This document shows positions 1-5,265 of a DNA stretch of 7,046 nucleotides, one piece after another (position 1 is the stretch's first letter; the number at the start of each line of letters is the position of its first letter). Position numbers and translations under genes: made by a program. Under the pieces are notes generated by a model. That model made no database searches. It worked only from the letters and a program-made list of their open reading frames with translations, and had not been told where the DNA came from. The DNA lies in the NCBI GenBank assembly GCA_007125415.1, contig SLDH01000176.1, positions 1 to 7,046 on the forward strand, in the 5' to 3' direction. The stretch is from Roseovarius sp. GTDB taxonomy: Bacteria > Pseudomonadota > Alphaproteobacteria > Rhodobacterales > Rhodobacteraceae.

Positions 1-26
1 CAGCATAGCCTTTGTCAGGAGTAACC

Positions 27-128
27 ATGAGTGCTGGTTTCCGCTATTGCTTTGCTGCGAAATCCTTAGGTCTCGTCCAGAAGATCCATTCCGGTCCTCG
101 GAACGATCAATCTAAGGTGTGCGGATAG
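27..128 (+). CDS. Possible 33-residue leader peptide / small ORF
   Basis: This short frame starts at an ATG preceded by AGGAG at 17-21, a five-base spacing that is a better ribosome binding site than that of the permease downstream. It ends in TAG at 126-128, 25 bases before the permease start. The peptide starts MSAGFRYCF and ends SKVCG, with cysteines at positions 8 and 32. It has no signal peptide or membrane segment and I recognise no family. Its third codon positions are less GC-rich than those of the genes that follow, which argues against an old conserved gene. A nested inverted repeat (64-117) lies inside the frame, so its translation could alter RNA folding ahead of the permease gene, as in attenuation or translational coupling; that is inference. 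It may simply be a chance frame in a 5' leader. Confidence 0.25.
   Translation: MSAGFRYCFAAKSLGLVQKIHSGPRNDQSKVCG
64..117 (+). promoter_or_regulatory. Nested stem-loop / inverted repeat in the leader of the permease operon
   Basis: Three stems stack in one hairpin. Bases 64-71 pair with 110-117 (eight pairs, one G-U); 83-86 pair with 105-108 (GATC with GATC); and 89-93 pair with 99-103 (TTCCG with CGGAA) around a five-base loop. An 11-base bulge at 72-82 separates the outer and middle stems. No U-rich run follows, so it does not look like an intrinsic terminator. The inner part (83-108) is also an imperfect DNA palindrome that could be an operator. It sits inside the possible small ORF and 36 bases before the permease start. 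Confidence 0.35.
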
Positions 129-153
129 CCTGTTATTCATTAAGTGGCTTTGC

Positions 154-1968
154 ATGACCGAAATCTGGATTGTTTTCGCCATCATTGGTGCGGTCATTGT
201 TCTTTTCATCTGGGACCGTCTGCCGGTGATCGTGGTCTGTGTCGGCTGCGCGCTGGCGCTTTGGGCAAGCGGAATCCTGACAATCGGGCAAAGCCTCGCG
301 GGGTTCGGCGACCCGGCGACAATCTTTGTCGCCTCGCTGTTCGTGATCGCCGCAGGGATGGAGCGGTCGGGCGTCACGGCATGGGTCGGCCAGGTGCTGA
401 TAGACCATGCCGGAGAAAGCCGGGTACGGCTGATCTTGTTCATGATGCTGGCGGTGTCGGTGTTGAGCGCACTGATCTCGGTAAACGGCGCGGTGGCAGC
501 GCTTATTCCGGTTGTGGTGGTGCTGGCGGTGCGTCTCAAGCATGCGCCCGGGCAGTTGATGATGCCCCTGGTTTTCGGCGCGCATTGCGGTTCGCTCCTG
601 ATGCTGACCGGCTCGCCGGTCAATGTGCTTGTCTCGGAGGCGCTGCTTGACAGTGCCGGACGCAATTTCGGCTATTTCGAGTTTGCGCTGGCCGGGATCC
701 CGGCGCTGATTGGCGGGCTGATCATTGCCGTCTTTCTCGGGCCGAAGCTGCTGCCCTCGCGCGAAAGCAAGAATCTGCCTGCTGATCTGAGTCGCCACGC
801 CCATACGCTGGTTGAGCAGTACAAGCTGTCATCCGACGTGCAGGCCCTCAGGATCCGCGACGACTCTCGGCTCGTCGGCAGCGACCGCCGGGCGCTCGAC
901 CTGTCGGACCGCCCGGGGCTCGCACTCGTCTCGGTGAAGGAGGCGGAGATGGCCGGCGGCGTGGCGCGGCGTGACGCGCTGCAGGCCGGCGACACGGTGG
1001 TGGTGCGCGGGGATCCTGTAGCAGTGGGCGCGCTCGCACAGGAACTCGGACTGGTGCTCGTGGAGGAAGACGTGGGCGCCGACACCACGGCCAATACCCT
1101 TTTCAGCCGCGAATCCGCGCTGGCGGAGGTGGTGATCAAGCCTCGCTCGCCGCTAATCGGCGAGCGGTTCTTTCCCGGCATGGTGACGCCCTCGGGGGAC
1201 CTCGTGGTGCTGGCGATCCAGCGTGGCGGCGAGGACGTGATCGCAGGCACGGCGCTGGAGGCCGGCGACACCTTGCTGTTGCAGGGCACATGGGAGGCCA
1301 TGGAGGTCCGTCTGGAACCGGCCGAGGTTCTGGTGGTCGACTCGCCCGAGGTGGTGCGCCGGCAGGCCCTCCCGATGGGGCCGGGTGCGCAGACCACGCT
1401 GGGGATCATGGCGGTCATGGTGCTGCTGCTGGCGACCGGCGTGGTGCCGGCGGCGGTGGCTGGGCTGCTCGCAGCCGGCGCTTTCCTCGTTTCGGGCATC
1501 CTGAACGTCGATCAGGTCTACAGGTCGATCAACTGGACCACGGTGATCCTGGTGGGTGCGATGATGCCGCTCTCCACAGCGATCCAGCAGACAGGCGCGG
1601 CGCAGATGCTGGCTGAGGGGCTGGTGGCAATGGTTGGCGATTCCGGGCCGCGCGTCCTGCTGGCAGGGCTTTTCATTCTCACGGCGGTGCTTGGCCAGCT
1701 CATTTCGAACACGGCGACGGCGCTGATCGTCATCCCTATCGCTGTTGTCGCCGGTGCCCAGATGGGCCTGCCGCCGGAGCCTGTGCTGATGTCGGTCTGC
1801 GTGGCTGCCGCGGCCGCCTTCCTGACCCCGGTGGCAACGCCGACCAATCTGATGGTGATGGAGCCGGGCAGCTACAAGTTCTTCGATTACTTCAAGTTCG
1901 GCCTGCCGTTCATGCTGTGGTTTTTCGTCGTTGCGGTGTTCTGGGTTCCACTCGTTTGGAGCCTGTGA
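154..1968 (+). CDS. SLC13 (DASS) family permease with two TrkA-C/RCK_C domains, copy 1
   Basis: Inner-membrane secondary transporter of the divalent anion:sodium symporter type, 604 residues. Two hydrophobic halves (about 1-200 and 412-604) flank a soluble stretch (about 205-400) with two RCK_C domains, near 225-300 and 322-395. Each RCK_C domain ends in an AGD-x(1)-hydrophobic-x-G signature (LQAGDTVVVRG, LEAGDTLLLQG). The C-terminal half keeps the DASS motif SNTATA (518-523) and TPVATPTNLMV (558-568), the usual sodium/substrate elements. The matching N-terminal motif reads VNG (110-112) instead of SNT, and the second N-half element is LTGSPVNVLV (151-160). In this family's architecture the RCK_C domains face the cytoplasm and may gate transport by binding a nucleotide; ligand and substrate cannot be read from sequence. 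Dicarboxylates or sulfate are family-level candidates, because RCK_C-containing members include SAC1/SLT-type sulfate carriers. The ATG start has only a weak Shine-Dalgarno (AAGTGG, 142-147), but the N-terminus aligns without gaps to the next gene, which supports it. Confidence 0.9.
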   Translation: MTEIWIVFAIIGAVIVLFIWDRLPVIVVCVGCALALWASGILTIGQSLAGFGDPATIFVASLFVIAAGMERSGVTAWVGQVLIDHAGESRVRLILFMMLAVSVLSALISVNGAVAALIPVVVVLAVRLKHAPGQLMMPLVFGAHCGSLLMLTGSPVNVLVSEALLDSAGRNFGYFEFALAGIPALIGGLIIAVFLGPKLLPSRESKNLPADLSRHAHTLVEQYKLSSDVQALRIRDDSRLVGSDRRALDLSDRPGLALVSVKEAEMAGGVARRDALQAGDTVVVRGDPVAVGALAQELGLVLVEEDVGADTTANTLFSRESALAEVVIKPRSPLIGERFFPGMVTPSGDLVVLAIQRGGEDVIAGTALEAGDTLLLQGTWEAMEVRLEPAEVLVVDSPEVVRRQALPMGPGAQTTLGIMAVMVLLLATGVVPAAVAGLLAAGAFLVSGILNVDQVYRSINWTTVILVGAMMPLSTAIQQTGAAQMLAEGLVAMVGDSGPRVLLAGLFILTAVLGQLISNTATALIVIPIAVVAGAQMGLPPEPVLMSVCVAAAAAFLTPVATPTNLMVMEPGSYKFFDYFKFGLPFMLWFFVVAVFWVPLVWSL

Positions 1969-1993
1969 TGCTGGCGGCGGGTGGTAGACGCAG

Positions 1994-3790
1994 GTGAATG
2001 AGATCACCATCCTGCTTCTGATCGTGCTGGGCACGATCGGGCTCTTCGTATGGAACCGGCTGCCGCTGGTGGTGGTGGCGATGGGCAGCGCGCTCGCGCT
2101 CTACGCTACCGGCATCCTGTCTCTCCCGGAGGTGTTTCGCGGCTTCGGCGACCCGGTGGTGATGTTCGTGGCCGCGCTCTTCATCGTCACCGCGGGGCTG
2201 GAGGAGACGGGCGTGACCGCCTGGATTGGCCAGCAGGTGGAGCGGCTGGTGGAGGGCCGCCCCGACCGGCTGATGATGGTGGGAATGCTGGCGGTGGCGG
2301 CGCTGTGTCCGCTGGTCAACGCCTCGGGCGCGGTTGGGGTGCTTATGCCGGTCGTCATGCTCATGGTGGTGCGGCTGGGCGAGCAGCCGGCGCGCTACCT
2401 GATGCCGATGGCCTTCGTCTCGGGCGCAGGGGCGCATCTGGCGCTGACCGGGGCTCCGAAAAACGTGATCATCGCCGACGCCACAGGCACCTATGGTGAC
2501 CGCGCGATCAACTTCTTCGAATTCGCGCTTGTGGGTATTCCGCTGCTGGTCGGCACCATCGTGATCGTTCTGCTGGTCGGGCGGCGGCTGGTGCCCGAAC
2601 GGGCCGCGCCCAGCTTGCCGCGCGATCTCAGCAGCCATGCGCGCACGCTGGTGGATCAGTATCGGCTGGGGCAGGACAGCTTCGCGCTCGAGCTTCGCCG
2701 CGACTCCGCCCTTGTCGGCACCGCCGTGCAGGACCTGCGGCCTGAACCCGGGCTGACCCTGACCGGCATCGCAACCGCGCAGGGGGCGCCGCGGCTGCAG
2801 GGCACGCTTGCAGCCGGAGACCGCGTCATGCTGCGCGGCACCACCGAGGCGACGGCGCAGTTCGCGAGTGCCCACGCCCTCAAGCTGCGCGCGATCTCGG
2901 GCGAGGAGGCTGCCGGAAAGCTCATCAATCACATGGCAGGCGTGGCGGAGGCGGTGATCCCGCAACGCTCGGAGCTGATTGGTCGGCAGGTCTTTCCCGG
3001 CATGGTCACCAAAGGCGGCGACATGGTTGTGCTCGCCGTCCAGCGCCGGGGCGAGGATCTGGTGGGCGAGGTTGAGCTGGAGGCGGGCGATCACCTGCTG
3101 ATTCAGGGCAGCTGGTCGGCGCTGAGCCGCAACCAGGGGCGCGCCGATGTGCTGTTGGTAGACAGGCCCGATACCGTGCGCCGCCAACTGGTGCCGCTGG
3201 GAGCCGGCGCCATGTCGGTGCTGGCGATTGTGGCTGCAATGGTGGGCGCTATCGCCTCGGGCATGACCGCGCCGGCCGTGGCGACAGTGGTCGCCGCCGG
3301 CGCGATCATCGTCCTTGGCTTTCTCAGTGTCGAGGATGCCTTCCGCGCAATCAACTGGACCACGGTCATCCTGATCGCGGCGATGTTCCCGATCTCGACA
3401 GCCTTGGTGGACACGGGCGCAGCGCAGCTTGTTGCCGATCGGGTCGTCGCGGTCATGGGAGACGGTTCGCCCCGGCTTTTTCTTGCAATCATCTTCGTGC
3501 TGGCGGCGGTGATGGGTATCGTGGTGTCGAACACGGCAACGACGATGATTCTCCTGCCAATCGTGGTGATGGCCTCGACAGCCTTTGGGATCTCGGTGCT
3601 GCCTGCGTTGATGGCGCTGAGCGTGGCGACCTCGGCTTCGTTCCTCACACCCGTCTCGACCACGGCCAATACGATGGTGATGGGCCCTGGCGGCTTTCGT
3701 TTCGGCGATTACTGGCCGCTCGGGCTGCCGCTGACACTTTGGTACTTTATCGTCGCTGTCGGCCTCGTGCCGATGATCTGGCGGTTCTGA
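1994..3790 (+). CDS. SLC13 (DASS) family permease with two TrkA-C/RCK_C domains, copy 2
   Basis: A 598-residue paralogue of the preceding permease with the same layout: membrane half (about 1-200), RCK_C domains near 225-298 and 317-389, and a second membrane half (about 402-598). By hand, 43 of the first 80 residues match copy 1 without gaps. The C-half motif SNTATT (512-517) and TPVSTTANTMVM (552-563) are intact. The N-half position reads ASG (110-112) where the family usually has SNT, and LTGAPKNVII (151-160) replaces the copy 1 LTGSPVNVLV, putting a lysine near the expected binding site. The start is GTG, 25 bases after copy 1, with a poor GGTGG upstream (1980-1984). I chose it because residues 1-25 align with copy 1 and the next in-frame ATG (codon 30) would cut the first membrane helix. 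Close spacing suggests co-translation with copy 1. Substrate is unknown; it may differ from that of copy 1, or the two may form a heterodimer (inference). Confidence 0.9.
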   Translation: MNEITILLLIVLGTIGLFVWNRLPLVVVAMGSALALYATGILSLPEVFRGFGDPVVMFVAALFIVTAGLEETGVTAWIGQQVERLVEGRPDRLMMVGMLAVAALCPLVNASGAVGVLMPVVMLMVVRLGEQPARYLMPMAFVSGAGAHLALTGAPKNVIIADATGTYGDRAINFFEFALVGIPLLVGTIVIVLLVGRRLVPERAAPSLPRDLSSHARTLVDQYRLGQDSFALELRRDSALVGTAVQDLRPEPGLTLTGIATAQGAPRLQGTLAAGDRVMLRGTTEATAQFASAHALKLRAISGEEAAGKLINHMAGVAEAVIPQRSELIGRQVFPGMVTKGGDMVVLAVQRRGEDLVGEVELEAGDHLLIQGSWSALSRNQGRADVLLVDRPDTVRRQLVPLGAGAMSVLAIVAAMVGAIASGMTAPAVATVVAAGAIIVLGFLSVEDAFRAINWTTVILIAAMFPISTALVDTGAAQLVADRVVAVMGDGSPRLFLAIIFVLAAVMGIVVSNTATTMILLPIVVMASTAFGISVLPALMALSVATSASFLTPVSTTANTMVMGPGGFRFGDYWPLGLPLTLWYFIVAVGLVPMIWRF

Positions 3791-3794
3791 AGAA

Positions 3795-3830
3795 CGCCGC
3801 CGCCCCAGATGCCGGGCCGGGGTGGCCGCG
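3795..3830 (+). other. GC-rich intercistronic stem-loop between permease 2 and the peptidase
   Basis: Bases 3799-3806 pair with 3819-3826 (eight pairs, one G-U). After a single C/C mismatch, 3795-3797 pair with 3828-3830, giving eleven pairs closed by a 12-base loop. There is no following U-tract, so it is not a standard intrinsic terminator. It starts five bases after the permease stop codon and ends 36 bases before the peptidase start, leaving the peptidase ribosome binding site free. It could protect the permease mRNA from 3' decay or partly attenuate read-through; both are inference. Confidence 0.4.
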
Positions 3831-3849
3831 GTCCATTGATCTGAAGCTC

Positions 3850-3857
3850 GGGAGGAG
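3850..3857 (+). promoter_or_regulatory. Strong ribosome binding site of the M20 peptidase
   Basis: GGGAGGAG ends nine bases before the ATG at 3867. It is the best Shine-Dalgarno match among the four main genes and fixes the peptidase start. Its strength contrasts with the weak sites of both permeases and suggests that the peptidase is translated more efficiently from a shared message. Confidence 0.7.
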
Positions 3858-3866
3858 ACCTGAAAA

Positions 3867-5243
3867 ATGAGTAACCTGGATGCCGTTCTGGCACATATCG
3901 ACAGCGACCTCGACAACGCGCTCGCGCGGCTGTTCGAGACGCTCCGGATGAAATCCATCTCGACCGATCCCGCCTATGATGGCGAGACCCGGGCCTGCGC
4001 GGAATGGCACGCGAAGGACCTTGCCTCGATCGGCTTCGATGCCTCCGTGCGGGATACCGCTGGCCACCCGATGGTGGTGGGCCACGACCGCGCCTCTGCG
4101 GGCACCTCCGTCCTGTTCTACGGCCATTACGACGTCCAGCCGGTTGACCCGCTGGAGCTTTGGGAGCACGATCCCTTCGAGCCCACGATCGTGACCCGGC
4201 CTGACGGCTCGAAATTCATCGTCGCGCGCGGCTCTGCGGACGACAAGGGCCAGCTGATGACCTTCGTCGAGGCCTGCCGTGCCTGGAAGGCGGTGACCGG
4301 CAAGCTGCCGATCCCGGTTACCATCCTGCTGGAGGGCGAGGAAGAGTCGGGTGGCGTGAACCTGCCGCCCTTCCTTGACGCCAATGCCGACGAGCTTCGC
4401 GCCGATGTGGCGCTGATCTGCGACACCAACATGTGGGACAAGGACACACCGGCGATCACCACCTCGCTGCGGGGCCTCTGCGGCGAGGAGATCATCATCC
4501 ACGCATCGGACCGCGACCTGCATTCGGGCTTCTACGGCTCCGCGGCAGCGAACCCGAACCATATCCTTGCCCGGATCCTCGCCGACCTGCGCGATGCCGA
4601 GGGGCGCATCACGCTACCCGGTTTCTACGACGGCGTTCCGGAATTGCCCGAGGCGCTCCGCGAAAGCTGGGCGAAGCTCGACTTCTCGGAGGCCGAGTTT
4701 CTGGGCGAGATCGGTCTGTCGGTGCCGGCAGGAGAGAAGGGACGCTCGGCGCTTGAAATGGTCTGGTCGCGCCCGACCTGCGAAGTCAACGGCATGGGCG
4801 GCGGCTATCAGGGCGCGGGTTTCAAGACCGTGATCCCGGCGATGGCATCCGCAAAGATCTCCTTCCGGCTGGTGTTCGATCAGGACCCGCACAAGGTCCG
4901 CGCGGCGTTTCGCGATTTCGTCCGGGCGCGCGTTCCGGCCGATTGCAAGGTGGAGTTCCTCGAGCACGGCGCGGGCCGGGCAGTCGCCTTCGATACTTCG
5001 GCCCCGGCATTCCAGAAGACCCAGGGTGCGCTGACGGAGGAATGGGGCAAGGATGCGGCCTTTGTCGGCGGCGGTGGCTCGATTCCGGTGACCACCCTGA
5101 TCAAGGAGCGGATGGGGATGGACGTGGTGATGGCCGGATTCGGGCTCAGCGACGACCGTATCCACAGCCCCAACGAAAAATACGAGCTCAAGAGCTTCCA
5201 CAAGGGAATCCGCTCCTGGGCGCGCATCCTCGCCGCCTTGTGA
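3867..5243 (+). CDS. M20 family metallopeptidase (carnosinase-like dipeptidase/hydrolase)
   Basis: Predicted cytoplasmic two-metal hydrolase of 458 residues that cleaves dipeptides or N-acyl amino acid amide bonds; there is no signal peptide. All M20 active-site elements are visible. GHYDVQP gives metal ligand His87 and Asp89. SADDKG gives the bridging Asp125. In EGEEESGG, by comparison with EGMEESGS of carnosinases, Glu159 is the general base and Glu160 a ligand. ICDTN gives ligand Asp186, and IHSPNEK gives ligand His433. DLHSG (217-221) carries His219 in the lid/dimerisation domain; in carnosinase-type enzymes this histidine reaches the partner's active site, so a dimer is expected. Length and motifs match the M20 dipeptidase group rather than the shorter ArgE/DapE group, though the exact substrate cannot be assigned. 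It lies 76 bases after the second permease and 22 before the next gene, so it may process a compound brought in by the permeases (inference). The sequence looks intact and functional. Confidence 0.93.
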   Translation: MSNLDAVLAHIDSDLDNALARLFETLRMKSISTDPAYDGETRACAEWHAKDLASIGFDASVRDTAGHPMVVGHDRASAGTSVLFYGHYDVQPVDPLELWEHDPFEPTIVTRPDGSKFIVARGSADDKGQLMTFVEACRAWKAVTGKLPIPVTILLEGEEESGGVNLPPFLDANADELRADVALICDTNMWDKDTPAITTSLRGLCGEEIIIHASDRDLHSGFYGSAAANPNHILARILADLRDAEGRITLPGFYDGVPELPEALRESWAKLDFSEAEFLGEIGLSVPAGEKGRSALEMVWSRPTCEVNGMGGGYQGAGFKTVIPAMASAKISFRLVFDQDPHKVRAAFRDFVRARVPADCKVEFLEHGAGRAVAFDTSAPAFQKTQGALTEEWGKDAAFVGGGGSIPVTTLIKERMGMDVVMAGFGLSDDRIHSPNEKYELKSFHKGIRSWARILAAL

Positions 5244-5265
5244 GGTGCCAGCAGAGTGAGGCGAC

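Noticed and set aside
2..115. Frame open from base 2 to the TAA at 113-115, as a possible tail of an upstream gene
   Set aside because: Codon use is unlike the GC-rich genes and the peptide shows no family features. It is not supportable as a gene end.
30..153. Sigma-70-like promoter in the leader
   Set aside because: Some TTG and TAT-like words exist, but I could not find a -35/-10 pair with proper spacing and good matches.
144..650. 168-codon plus-strand frame starting at GTG 144
   Set aside because: It overlaps permease 1 in another frame and gives an Arg/Gly/Ala-rich product without motifs.
672..1499. 275-codon minus-strand frame in permease 1, and similar Ser/Thr/Pro-rich frames elsewhere
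   Set aside because: Shadow frames of hydrophobic proteins in GC-rich DNA, with no recognisable domain.
1910..3958. 682-codon minus-strand open frame across permease 2
   Set aside because: It is rich in His, Arg, Gln and Asp, lies antisense to a gene with clear family motifs, and crosses both gene boundaries. It is an artefact of GC-rich codon use.
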